A DNA stretch of 44,236 bases from Candidatus Iainarchaeum sp. (GCA_028714235.1 JAQTMQ010000006.1:1-44236); one strand, 5' to 3'. Positions 25,998-33,436 are shown, counted from the first letter of the stretch. The notes: a model not told the origin generated them from the sequence alone. A program made the numbers and translations.

Positions 25998-26357
25998 ATG
26001 AAGAGAGGCCCTGAAAGCAAGCCAACGCGGGAACTGGTCATCTTCCTTGAGAAGGCGGCGAAGAAAAGCGGCGCGCCAATCTGGATGTCGGTAGCCGAAA
26101 AGATTTCCGGCCCGCGCAGGAACCGCGCCGCGGTCAACGTCGGGAAAATCGGGAAAATCGTCAACGGCGGCGAAACGGTCGTCGTCCCGGGAAAGCTCTT
26201 GTCCGGGGGCGCAATCGCGAAGCCCGTGACGGTGGCCGCGTTCTCGGCGTCCAAGGCCGCGGCGGACAAGCTCGCGCAGGCGGGCGGAAAATACGTTACG
26301 CTCAGGCAGCTCGTGGAATCCAACCCGAAGGGGTCAAGAGTCGTGATTATCCAGTAA
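25998..26357 (+). CDS. rpl18e: Ribosomal protein eL18
   Basis: A 119-residue archaeal/eukaryotic L18e, structurally related to L15. NRAAVNVGKIGKIVNGGETVVVPGKLL is interrupted here only for length: the key features are the NVGKI segment and the VPGKLLSGG loop. GGTGAT-TTG precedes ATG 25998, 32 nt after the tRNA-Leu end. Confidence 0.92.
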   Translation: MKRGPESKPTRELVIFLEKAAKKSGAPIWMSVAEKISGPRRNRAAVNVGKIGKIVNGGETVVVPGKLLSGGAIAKPVTVAAFSASKAAADKLAQAGGKYVTLRQLVESNPKGSRVVIIQ

Positions 26358-26367
26358 GGTGATGTTG

Positions 26368-26793
26368 ATGAAGGTCGTGGACGGCGAAAACCTGATACTC
26401 GGCCGCGCCGCGTCGGGCGTGGCGAAGCTCCTGCTCAACGGCGAGGAGGTCGCGGTCGTGAACGCTGACAAGATGGTGATAAGCGGCCGGATGCCCTACC
26501 TCCTGGAAAAATACAGGCACAGGAGGGACATGAAGAACAAGGCGAACCCGGACAACTCGCCGAAATGGCCGCGCAGGCCCGACCTTTTCGTGAGGAGGAT
26601 AATCCGCGGCATGCTGCCGTTCGACAAGCCGCGCGGGAGGGCCGCGTTCAAGCGCCTCTCCGTGTTCCCGGACGTTCCGGGCGAGGTGAAGGCGGCCGAG
26701 CGCGTCACGCTCCCGGGGGCCAACGCCGAAAAGCTCGAAACGGGGTACCACACCGTCGCCGCGCTGTGCAGGGGGCTCGGCTTCAATTATTAG
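26368..26793 (+). CDS. rpl13: Ribosomal protein uL13
   Basis: A 141-residue protein. ENLILGRAASGVAKLLLNGE and RRIIRGMLPFDKPRGR are family signatures. GGTGAT-GTTG before ATG 26368 rejects the earlier ATG at 26359. Confidence 0.94.
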   Translation: MKVVDGENLILGRAASGVAKLLLNGEEVAVVNADKMVISGRMPYLLEKYRHRRDMKNKANPDNSPKWPRRPDLFVRRIIRGMLPFDKPRGRAAFKRLSVFPDVPGEVKAAERVTLPGANAEKLETGYHTVAALCRGLGFNY

Positions 26794-26809
26794 GGATTCA
26801 GGGTGATTC

Positions 26810-27352
26810 ATGATGACTGCCAAAAAGCGCGAAGCGAAGGACGCGAAGGAGCCGAGGGAGGCGAAGCCGAAGGAGGAGGCGGCCGAAGCGGCCGAAACCC
26901 CGTCCCCGGCGCCGGAAAAGAAGGCGAGGGCTTCCCGCAAAAAGGCGCCCTCCGAAAAAGTCGTGTTCACCAGGGGCAAGAGGAAGGAGGCGGTCGCCCG
27001 CGCGTCGGTCAAGAAAGGCAGCGGGCGCGTGGCAATAAACAAGTTCGCGCTCGAGACTTACGGGAACAAGTACCTGAAAAGCATGATTTACGAGCCCCTC
27101 GTCCTCGCGGGCCCGGTCGCGCGCGAGGTTGACATCCGCGTAACCGTTTACGGCGGCGGGGAAACGGGCCAGGCCGAGGCGGCGAGGCAGGCGATAGCGC
27201 GCGGAATCGTCGAGTTCACGGGCGACGAGGCCCTCAGGAAGAAGATGCTCGGGTACGACAGGCACCTTCTCGCCGAGGATTCGCGCCGCGTCGAGCCCAA
27301 GAAGTACAAGGGCCCGAAGGCGAGGGCGCGCTTCCAGAAATCGTACAGGTGA
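26810..27352 (+). CDS. rps9: Ribosomal protein uS9 with an N-terminal extension
   Basis: A 180-residue protein; the S9 core starts at about residue 50 with FTRGKRKEAVARASVKKGSG and ends with the conserved KARARFQKSYR, whose C-terminal tail contacts P-site tRNA. The first 50 residues are a Lys/Glu/Ala/Pro-rich disordered extension. Two consecutive ATGs (26810, 26813) follow GGTGAT. Confidence 0.95.
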   Translation: MMTAKKREAKDAKEPREAKPKEEAAEAAETPSPAPEKKARASRKKAPSEKVVFTRGKRKEAVARASVKKGSGRVAINKFALETYGNKYLKSMIYEPLVLAGPVAREVDIRVTVYGGGETGQAEAARQAIARGIVEFTGDEALRKKMLGYDRHLLAEDSRRVEPKKYKGPKARARFQKSYR

Positions 27353-27362
27353 AGGTGGTTGC

Positions 27363-27557
27363 ATGATGCCGGTTCGCTGTTTCACGTGCGGCGCAGTCGT
27401 TGCCGACAGGCAGGAGAAGTACGAGCAGGCGACGAAGAAGGGCGAGAAGCCCGCGGCGGTTCTCGACAAGCTCGGCGTGAAGCGTTACTGCTGCAGGCGG
27501 ATGTTCGTGTCGCACGTCCGGATAGTGGACGAGCTCGTGAAGTACGGGAGGTTTTGA
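27363..27557 (+). CDS. rpoN: RNA polymerase subunit RpoN (Rpo10)
   Basis: A 64-residue zinc subunit with MPVRCFTCG at the start and CCRRMFVSHV: the four cysteines C6, C9, C43 and C44 form the RPB10 zinc site. GGTGGT-TGC precedes the ATG. The rpoK gene, often next in other archaea, is not here; a tRNA follows instead. Confidence 0.95.
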   Translation: MMPVRCFTCGAVVADRQEKYEQATKKGEKPAAVLDKLGVKRYCCRRMFVSHVRIVDELVKYGRF

Positions 27558-27586
27558 GCCTCAGCCAAGTCATGGGTTGGGTTTGA

Positions 27587-27715
27587 GGGGCCGTGTGCTA
27601 ACCTGGCATGCTTCCGGCTTGGGGTGCCGGCGATCCGAGTTCAAGGGCTTTTCTTCCTGGAAAGCGGGTGAAAGAAAACCCCGGAAAAGAAGCCAAACAA
27701 ATCTCGGCGGCCCCA
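27587..27715 (+). tRNA. tRNA-Pro(GGG) with a 56-nt intron in the T-loop
   Basis: Acceptor GGGGCCG (27587-27593) pairs with CGGCCCC (27708-27714), then A73. Anticodon stem CCGGC/GCCGG encloses TTGGGGT, anticodon GGG at 27621-27623, with no intron there. The T-stem halves CCGAG (27635-27639) and CTCGG (27703-27707) are separated by 63 nt instead of 7. Removing 27645-27700 restores TTCAAAT. The insert folds as a long helix (GGCTTTTC...GAAGCC), leaving a GTTC/AAAC central helix (three of four pairs) and 3-nt bulges, the expected bulge-helix-bulge outline. Confidence 0.88.
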
Positions 27716-27743
27716 TTTTATGCTGAAGAATGGAGTGGATGGG

Positions 27744-28469
27744 ATGAGCGGTGAAATGTTGATTTCGCAGGAAAAGTATCTCGAGGCCGGAATACACATC
27801 GGCACGAAAATAAAGACGCCCGACATGGCGCCCTTCATCTACAAGGCGCGCCAGGACAAGCTTTACGTGCTCGACCTCAAGAAGGTTGACGAGCGCATCC
27901 GCGTGGCCGCGAAAATAATCGCGCGCTACGAGCCGGCGACCGTGATGGTCGTCGCCTCGAGGACCTACGCCGCGAACGCGGCATCCTCTTTCGCGAAGGC
28001 CACCGGCGTAAGCCTGAAGAAGGGCCGCGTGGTCCCCGGCGTGTTCACGAACCCGGCGCGCGAAGACTTCGTCGAGCCCAGGCTCCTCGTCGTCAGCGAC
28101 CCGAAGGGCGAGCGCCAGGCAATCAAGGAGGCCATAGCCTCCGGAATACCCGTCATCGGCCTGTGCGACACCGACAACTCCGCGAAATTCATCGACTGGG
28201 TCATCCCGTGCAACAACAAGGGGAAAAAGTCGCTCGCGCTCGTCTACTACCTGCTCGCGCGCGAAACCCTGAAGGCGGCGGGCAAAATCTCTTCCGACGA
28301 GGATTTCAAGGCGAGCGTCGAGGAGTTCGAGGAGCGCCCCGAGGAAACGGGCCCCGAGGAAGCGGCGGCCGGAGAAGCCGGCGGCGGGGAAGGGGAAGTC
28401 GAAGAGGGCGCCGGGGAGCAGCCCGAAGCCCCAGAAGCGGAGCCGGCCCAGCCCGCCCCATCCCAGTGA
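27744..28469 (+). CDS. rps2: Ribosomal protein uS2
   Basis: A 241-residue protein. YLEAGIHIGTKIKTPDMAPF, DLKKVDERIRVAAK and the NPAREDFVEPRLLVV region followed by GLCDTDNSAKFIDWVIPCNNKG are typical archaeal S2. An acidic, Gly/Pro-rich tail of about 50 residues follows. I chose ATG 27744, preceded by GGAGTGGAT, over the earlier in-frame ATG 27720, which lies right after the tRNA-Pro end. It is the last gene of the superoperon. Confidence 0.94.
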   Translation: MSGEMLISQEKYLEAGIHIGTKIKTPDMAPFIYKARQDKLYVLDLKKVDERIRVAAKIIARYEPATVMVVASRTYAANAASSFAKATGVSLKKGRVVPGVFTNPAREDFVEPRLLVVSDPKGERQAIKEAIASGIPVIGLCDTDNSAKFIDWVIPCNNKGKKSLALVYYLLARETLKAAGKISSDEDFKASVEEFEERPEETGPEEAAAGEAGGGEGEVEEGAGEQPEAPEAEPAQPAPSQ

Positions 28470-28477
28470 GCGAATAG

Positions 28478-28516
28478 CGCGCGAAAAGGCGGGCTTTTCT
28501 TCTTTCCAGTTTTTCA
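28478..28516 (+). terminator. Probable terminator of the ribosomal superoperon
   Basis: After the rps2 stop the sequence becomes T-rich on the plus strand: GGGCTTTTCTTCTTTCC followed by TTTTTC. Archaeal termination uses T-tracts, and a convergent gene ends just beyond, so this is the likely end of the operon. Confidence 0.4.
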
Positions 28517-28522
28517 GGACGC

Positions 28523-29881
28523 CTACTGGAATTGCTGCTGGCACTGCCTTCTCGTCACTTCGTAGATTATCTGCAGGCAGAACTGCGGGTTGCCGTAGCG
28601 CCTTGCCGCGCGCAAATAGCATTCGTCGGCATAGGTTCCCACGATGATGCTCCCGCATTTCATGTAGTCGTAAGTGTCCTTTTCGAGGATGGTGGAGTAG
28701 CACCTGTCCTTGAAATAGCTTGACTGGCTTGCCGTGCTGTTTATCGCGTTGCACAGCGCGGGGTCGTCGAGCTGGACTGCAACCGTGCTCTGGCAGGGCA
28801 TCTTGATGGACGGGAGCACGATGCTGTCGCAGGCGGACTGGAGGTTGTTCGCGACCGCCACCGCAGAATAGCATTTGTCCCTCTCAAGCTCCGGGATGAC
28901 GTTCGCGCAGAGGCCCGGGTCCGCGTTCCTGACCGAAATGTTCGTGTAGCAGTCGTTCCTGTACAGCGCAGTCGAAATCGGCCGGCAGAAGGACGCGTTG
29001 TTGAGGGTCCGCGCGACCTGGTCGTAGCACCTGTCCTTCACCAGGTAGTCGGCGACCTGCTGGCAGTATTGCGGCAATCGTTCCGCGCTCGCAAGGCATG
29101 CGAGCATGAGGTCAGGGCTCGCGATGGTCCTGCACATCTCGGTGGTCGCATCCCTCCCGAATTCGAGCACGCAGCTCGCGCGCAGGTTGTCTTCGTCAAT
29201 AAGGCTGCAGAACGTTATGTTGTTCACGGAGGCGGCAAGAGAGTTGTAGCACCCATTCCTCCTGTTCGGGACCGTGATGCTTTGGCACGCTTCAGGGTCC
29301 GAGGCGTTGAGGGCGTAGCGGGCGAGGCAATCGTCCTTGACTTCCATCGCCTGGCCGAGGCAGGGCGCAAGCGAGCCCGAAACCACGGCCTCGCAAAGCG
29401 ACCTGTTCGCGCCGACGGACTCGTTTTCGCAGAGCAAGGCGGGGTCGCGGAGCTCCATCCCGCAAGCGCGCACAAGCGAAGCGTCGGAAACCATTGCGCA
29501 AACCGAGTAATTCGCGGTGGCGCGCGCCACGCCCAGGTAGCACGCGTCCTTGTCGCCCGCAAGCCGCATCCTTCCGCAGAACTGCGGGTCCGACCTCTGC
29601 GCCGCGAAGTGGCCGTAGCACGCGTCGAGCCCGGAGTAATTGACAATCCGCGCGCATCCTTCGGGGTCGGAGTTCCCGATGGCGTCCGAGGCGTAGCATT
29701 GGTCGCGCGCGTACAATGTCGGCAGCGTTGCGCAGCCTTGAAGCGCCGGCGTCGGTTCGGCGGTCGGAGCGGGGGTGGGGGTCGGCGTGGCTTCCGGCCC
29801 GGGCCCGATGCAGCCCGGCAGGAAGGGAAGCAGCAGAACGGCTAAAGCAATCAGCAGGGCGCGAAAGCCCGTCTTGTCCAT
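28523..29881 (-). CDS. Secreted lipoprotein with Cys-rich CY-repeats
   Basis: A 452-residue exported protein. A hydrophobic signal ends in the lipobox LPGC (about residue 24), followed by a TPTPTPAPTAEPTPA linker. The rest consists of roughly ten degenerate repeats of about 30-40 residues with the pattern D.CY...A......P..C..I, for example DACYGHFAAQRSDPQFC, and regularly spaced cysteines that could form disulfides outside the cell. I do not know its function; similar Cys-repeat proteins occur in DPANN archaea. ATG 29881 follows CGTGAA; TATATA near 29918 (minus) is the likely promoter. Confidence 0.8.
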   Translation of the reverse strand: MDKTGFRALLIALAVLLLPFLPGCIGPGPEATPTPTPAPTAEPTPALQGCATLPTLYARDQCYASDAIGNSDPEGCARIVNYSGLDACYGHFAAQRSDPQFCGRMRLAGDKDACYLGVARATANYSVCAMVSDASLVRACGMELRDPALLCENESVGANRSLCEAVVSGSLAPCLGQAMEVKDDCLARYALNASDPEACQSITVPNRRNGCYNSLAASVNNITFCSLIDEDNLRASCVLEFGRDATTEMCRTIASPDLMLACLASAERLPQYCQQVADYLVKDRCYDQVARTLNNASFCRPISTALYRNDCYTNISVRNADPGLCANVIPELERDKCYSAVAVANNLQSACDSIVLPSIKMPCQSTVAVQLDDPALCNAINSTASQSSYFKDRCYSTILEKDTYDYMKCGSIIVGTYADECYLRAARRYGNPQFCLQIIYEVTRRQCQQQFQ

Positions 29882-29940
29882 GAAGTTCACGGTGTAGCTT
29901 TGCGGCAGGGTATATAAAAATGCTTATAGACGTGAGAGAG

Positions 29941-30013
29941 TAGCCCCGGGCTGATTCGAACAGCCGTATCCAGGTTCAAAGCCTGGCGTCCTTGGCCGCT
30001 AGACGACGGGGCT
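29941..30013 (-). tRNA. tRNA-Gln(TTG), intronless
   Basis: On the minus strand, AGCCCCG at the 5' end pairs with CGGGGCT and A73 follows. Anticodon stem CCAGG/CCTGG encloses CTTTGAA, anticodon TTG. T-stem GGCTG/CAGCC has loop TTCGAAT. It is 73 nt with no intron and no encoded CCA. GGTTAATAACC near 30034-30045 (minus strand) may be its promoter. Confidence 0.93.
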
Positions 30014-30048
30014 ATCGCTGATAGATTGGAAATTGAGGTTATTAACCT

Positions 30049-31500
30049 TCAGTATTGGCGCGCCACCCAGGCGATGCAGGACGCCGGCTTCCCGCAAACC
30101 ACGCATTTCTCGCCCTGCCCCGGCTTCTCTTTTTCCGAGTGGAGCGTGCCGCGCACGTCTCCGTGCAGCTCCTCCTTTACCCTGTCCGCGCACGGCTTCC
30201 CGCCCATTTCAACGCAGCAGAACGGCACGGCGGTGAAGCCGCCGGCCTCCAGGCCCTTCTTCAGCTCCTGCATGGAAGCCGCCTTCCTTTTCATTCCGTT
30301 GAACCAGGCGTCGGCCTTGGAAACGAGGCTCGCGAGCAGCTCTTTTTCCGCGGAAGAAATCCAGGCCGCAAGCGAGGCCTCCACAACCTGCTCCCGCTTC
30401 CCCACGTCCCTTCTGACCACGGTGAGCCGGTCGGATTCGACTTCCCTTGCCCCCACTTCAATGCGGACGGGCACGCCCAGCATTTCCCAGCGGTTGTACT
30501 TGAAGCCGGGCGTCGCCTCGGAGAAATCCGCTTTCGCGCGCAAGCCGGCCGCCTTCAGCTTCCCCTCAAGCTCCCGGCACTTTTCCTCCACTTTTCCGCC
30601 CTTGCCTTCGCCTCCCTTGCCCAGAATCGGGACGATGGCCACCTGCACGGGCGCAAGCGCGAAAGGCAAAACAAGCCCCTTGTCGTCGCCGTGCACCGAG
30701 ATGACGGCAGCGAAACCGCGGGAAATCGCGGGCCCGTAGCACGTCTGCCATACGAACTCCTTTTCGCCTTTCTCGTTCTGGTATTTCACGTCAAAGGACT
30801 TGGCGAAATTCTGGCCGAGCAGGTGGGTTGAAGGAAGCTGCAGCACTTTCCCGTCAGGCATCAGCGTGTCCGCGGCGTACGTGTGGATTGCGCCCGGGAA
30901 CTTGTCCCATTCCGGCCTCTCAAAGAAAAGGAAGGGGACGCCGAGCTGGCGGTGGAGCACGTTTTCCGTCATTCGCATGTCCTCGAGCACCTGCTCCTCC
31001 GCCTCCTCCTTGGTCGCGAAAGCGTCGTGCGCCTCAATCCAGTAAAACTCGCGGCTGCGGATGAACGGGCGCGTCGCTTTCGTCTCATGGCGCCAGACCT
31101 GGCAGCTCTGGTAAATCTTGAGCGGCAGGTCCTTGAGGCCCTGAATCCAGAGCGAGTACATCTGGTACATCGCGGTCTCGCTCGTGGGCCGAAGCGCGAG
31201 CCTCTCATCGAATCTCGCGTCTCCGGCGCCGGTTACCCAGAACACTTCGGGAACGAAGCCCTGGACGTGCTCGCTTTCCTTCGTGAAGTTGGACTCCGGG
31301 ATGAGCGCCGGGAAAAGGGCGGGCAGATGGCCGTGCGCCTCGAGCTCCCGCTCCCACGCGCGGTACATCCCCTTCATCGCGATTGTCGCGTTCGGCCTGA
31401 AGACCACCATGCCCTTTACGTTGTAACGCAAATCGCACAATTCCGCCCCGGCCGTAATCTCGGTATACCACCCGGAGAAATCAGACTTCTTCGCCTTCAT
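30049..31500 (-). CDS. proS: Prolyl-tRNA synthetase, archaeal/eukaryotic type
   Basis: A 483-residue class II synthetase charging tRNA-Pro. MKAKKSDFSGWYTEI at the start, motif 2 around YQSCQVWRHETKATRPF, and HGDDKGLVLPFALAPVQVA before the anticodon-binding domain are diagnostic. The C-terminal zinc domain has CCVEMGG...C..C..C, and the protein ends in Tyr as in archaeal ProRS. ATG 31500 has AGTGGT upstream; the frame extends 73 codons further but that part has no family similarity. It is divergent from the SelB-like gene. Confidence 0.94.
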   Translation of the reverse strand: MKAKKSDFSGWYTEITAGAELCDLRYNVKGMVVFRPNATIAMKGMYRAWERELEAHGHLPALFPALIPESNFTKESEHVQGFVPEVFWVTGAGDARFDERLALRPTSETAMYQMYSLWIQGLKDLPLKIYQSCQVWRHETKATRPFIRSREFYWIEAHDAFATKEEAEEQVLEDMRMTENVLHRQLGVPFLFFERPEWDKFPGAIHTYAADTLMPDGKVLQLPSTHLLGQNFAKSFDVKYQNEKGEKEFVWQTCYGPAISRGFAAVISVHGDDKGLVLPFALAPVQVAIVPILGKGGEGKGGKVEEKCRELEGKLKAAGLRAKADFSEATPGFKYNRWEMLGVPVRIEVGAREVESDRLTVVRRDVGKREQVVEASLAAWISSAEKELLASLVSKADAWFNGMKRKAASMQELKKGLEAGGFTAVPFCCVEMGGKPCADRVKEELHGDVRGTLHSEKEKPGQGEKCVVCGKPASCIAWVARQY

Positions 31501-31590
31501 GTAACCACTCGACGGAATTCTGGACGACTGTCTATAAAAAGCATAAACTCGAAAACTGACGGTGAAACGCATTCCGGGAAAGTGGTTCGT
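31501..31590. promoter_or_regulatory. Divergent promoter region between proS and the SelB-like gene
   Basis: TCTATAAAAAGC at 31531-31542 reads as a TATA box on the plus strand and, as CTTTTTATAGA, on the minus strand. It lies about 30 bp before the proS ATG region and about 50 bp before the plus-strand TTG, so one AT-rich site may serve both genes or two close sites overlap. Confidence 0.45.
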
Positions 31591-32478
31591 TTGGGCGTGA
31601 ACATCTGCGTTGCCGGCTCGAAATCCGGGCGCGAGGAGTTCTGCAGGTCGCTTGGCAAGAAGGGCTCTTCCGACGACTTCACGTTCTACAACACGAGCTA
31701 TTCGGGCAAGCGCATCCACCTGATAGAGCCCACCGCATACCCCGGAAAAATCGATTCCCTCATCGACTCCGTCGCCCTCTCCGACTTCACCGTCCTCGTC
31801 GTCGGCGAAATAAACGCGGAATTCGGCGAAACCGTCCTAATCCTCGACCTCATGTCTCCAAAGGGCTTCTTCGTGACGGACGCGGACATCTCCCAATACG
31901 TGAAAGGGACGTCGCTTGAAAACTGGAAGCGGCTCGGAATGGAAGCCGCAAGGCGCGCGGTCCTCGAGGAATTGAAGCCGGAGGAAAAAACCGGCGAGCC
32001 CCTCGTACTCGTCGACCACTCGTTCGAGGTGAAGGGCGTCGGAAGCGTCCTCCTCGGCGTTGTCAAGTCCGGCGGCCTCTGCGTCCACGACCGCCTCATC
32101 TCAAACCCCGGCGGGCAGGCGCTCGAAGTCCGGAGCATCCAGAAGAACGACGTCGAGGAAAAAGAGGCGGGCTCGTCCGACCGGATAGGGCTCGCGATAA
32201 AGGGCCTCACTTCCAAAGAGGTGCACAGGGGCGCCGTCCTCTCGAAATCCCCCCTGCCCTCGGCATCGGAGATTCCCCAAAGCTCGGTAATCTACTCGAA
32301 ATTCGCCGCGAAGGACTCAAAAACCCTGCACGCCTACCACTGCCTCCAGTCGTCTCCTTGCAGGGTTGAAGGCGGCAAAATCGTTTTCGAGAAGCCGATT
32401 GCCCTGGTTCCCGGGCAGCCGCTCATCCTCTGCGACCTGAACCGCAAAATGCGCGCGGTCGGGAAAGCCGCCTTTTGA
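31591..32478 (+). CDS. SelB/EF-Tu-like protein with a degenerate GTPase domain
   Basis: A 295-residue protein with the outline of an EF-Tu/SelB translation factor: an N-terminal Rossmann-like part, then domain 2-like beta barrel (FEVKGVGSVLLGVVKSG) and a C-terminal barrel. The P-loop is replaced by VAGSKSGREE, lacking the GKT/S; the position of the DxPGH motif reads EPTAYPGK; NKxD reads TDAD. GTP binding is therefore unlikely. Start TTG 31591 lies 4 nt after AGTGGT; GTG 31582 and 31597 are alternatives. Some archaea carry such EF-Tu-like paralogues of unknown role. Confidence 0.65.
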   Translation: MGVNICVAGSKSGREEFCRSLGKKGSSDDFTFYNTSYSGKRIHLIEPTAYPGKIDSLIDSVALSDFTVLVVGEINAEFGETVLILDLMSPKGFFVTDADISQYVKGTSLENWKRLGMEAARRAVLEELKPEEKTGEPLVLVDHSFEVKGVGSVLLGVVKSGGLCVHDRLISNPGGQALEVRSIQKNDVEEKEAGSSDRIGLAIKGLTSKEVHRGAVLSKSPLPSASEIPQSSVIYSKFAAKDSKTLHAYHCLQSSPCRVEGGKIVFEKPIALVPGQPLILCDLNRKMRAVGKAAF

Positions 32479-32553
32479 AGGGCGCCCTGCAGCGCTTATT
32501 ATTAACTTCCCCGGCAAAACCAGTTGCGTTCCGCATTCGGCGGGCGTGATAGG

Positions 32554-33210
32554 ATGTTGCGCGACTACAGAAGCATCCCGGGCATACTCCTGTCAAAAAC
32601 CCTTTTCTTCGCCTTGTTCCTGCTCCTGCTCCTGCTCGCGAACGCGCTAATCCCCGTGTTCAACGACCAAACCTACCAGGCGCTGGTCGGCTTCATGCTG
32701 GACAGGAACAACCTGGCGTTCATCGCCGTAACCTGGCTCCTCCTTCTGGTCGGCGAGGTTTTCAACGCGCTCCCGTTCCCGTACAGCCTTCCGTCCCCGC
32801 TGTTCAGCGCCACCGGCGCCCTGCTTCTCATCGTCTTCGTCTACGCCTTCATCTCCAAGGCGGGCGACTCCATGGGCGCCGACCTCCGCACCGCTTTCGC
32901 CTTCGTGCCCGTCTTCGTCTACCCGCTCGTTTTCGCGCTCGTCCTCTTCCTCGGCTACCTCGTCATAATGCTGCGCGCCGCAGCCGAAGCTGCCGGCGAC
33001 GCGGGCTTCGAGACGGCATTCGATCGCCGCAGGAAGAAGTGGAGCGAGGTATGGTCAAAGGAAGACGAGCGCAAAAGGCGCGCCAAGCCGCTCGGGCAGG
33101 TGGCAGGCGAGTTCCGCGAAACCGTCCTGGACGCGATGCGCCGCGCGAGAAGGGAGCTCAACAAGGACGAGTGCGGGGAAACGGGCGGCCCCAAGGAAGG
33201 CGAAAAGTAA
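32554..33210 (+). CDS. Membrane protein of unknown function
   Basis: A 218-residue protein with four hydrophobic segments (about residues 12-34, 48-68, 80-102 and 117-140) and a basic cytosolic C-terminal region of about 75 residues containing an RRKKWSEVWSKEDERKRR patch. I do not recognise a family. ATG 32554 follows CGTGAT by 3 nt. A TTATTATTAAC element at 32496-32506 is a plausible promoter, the same type as those before the YP-repeat genes. Confidence 0.65.
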   Translation: MLRDYRSIPGILLSKTLFFALFLLLLLLANALIPVFNDQTYQALVGFMLDRNNLAFIAVTWLLLLVGEVFNALPFPYSLPSPLFSATGALLLIVFVYAFISKAGDSMGADLRTAFAFVPVFVYPLVFALVLFLGYLVIMLRAAAEAAGDAGFETAFDRRRKKWSEVWSKEDERKRRAKPLGQVAGEFRETVLDAMRRARRELNKDECGETGGPKEGEK

Positions 33211-33262
33211 ACAAAATTCTTCCGCCCCGCCATCAAGACTTACTGCGGTAAAACACCGATTT

Positions 33263-33328
33263 TGGCTCAGAAGCTACTCCGCCAATCATTGCCTCTCGGC
33301 TCATCCTGGGACGGTGTCGTCATCGCCA
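33263..33328 (-). ncRNA. Candidate C/D box guide sRNA
   Basis: In a 226-nt gap between convergent genes, the minus strand reads TGGC-GATGACG (33328-33318), two internal box-like motifs (ATGA and CAATGAT), then CTGA-GCCA (33270-33263). TGGC and GCCA form a terminal stem. The spacing of about 57 nt from C to D box and 12-14-nt stretches between boxes fit archaeal C/D sRNAs. CCGTTTTTATAC at 33349-33360 (minus) lies about 25 bp upstream, right for a TATA box. The C box is imperfect (consensus RUGAUGA), so this is tentative. Confidence 0.35.
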
Positions 33329-33436
33329 CGCACTCCTTGAATTTGAAAGTATAAAAACGGGATGCGCGCCGCTAACCGCACGCCTGGAAAAAAAGAAAAA
33401 AGGAGGAACCTGGGAAAAGATGCGCCGGCTTCCCCG

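Noticed and set aside
30883-31590. Plus-strand N-terminal extension of the SelB-like frame
   Set aside because: It lies antisense to proS with Arg/His-rich composition; the promoter and ribosome-binding site place the start at 31591.
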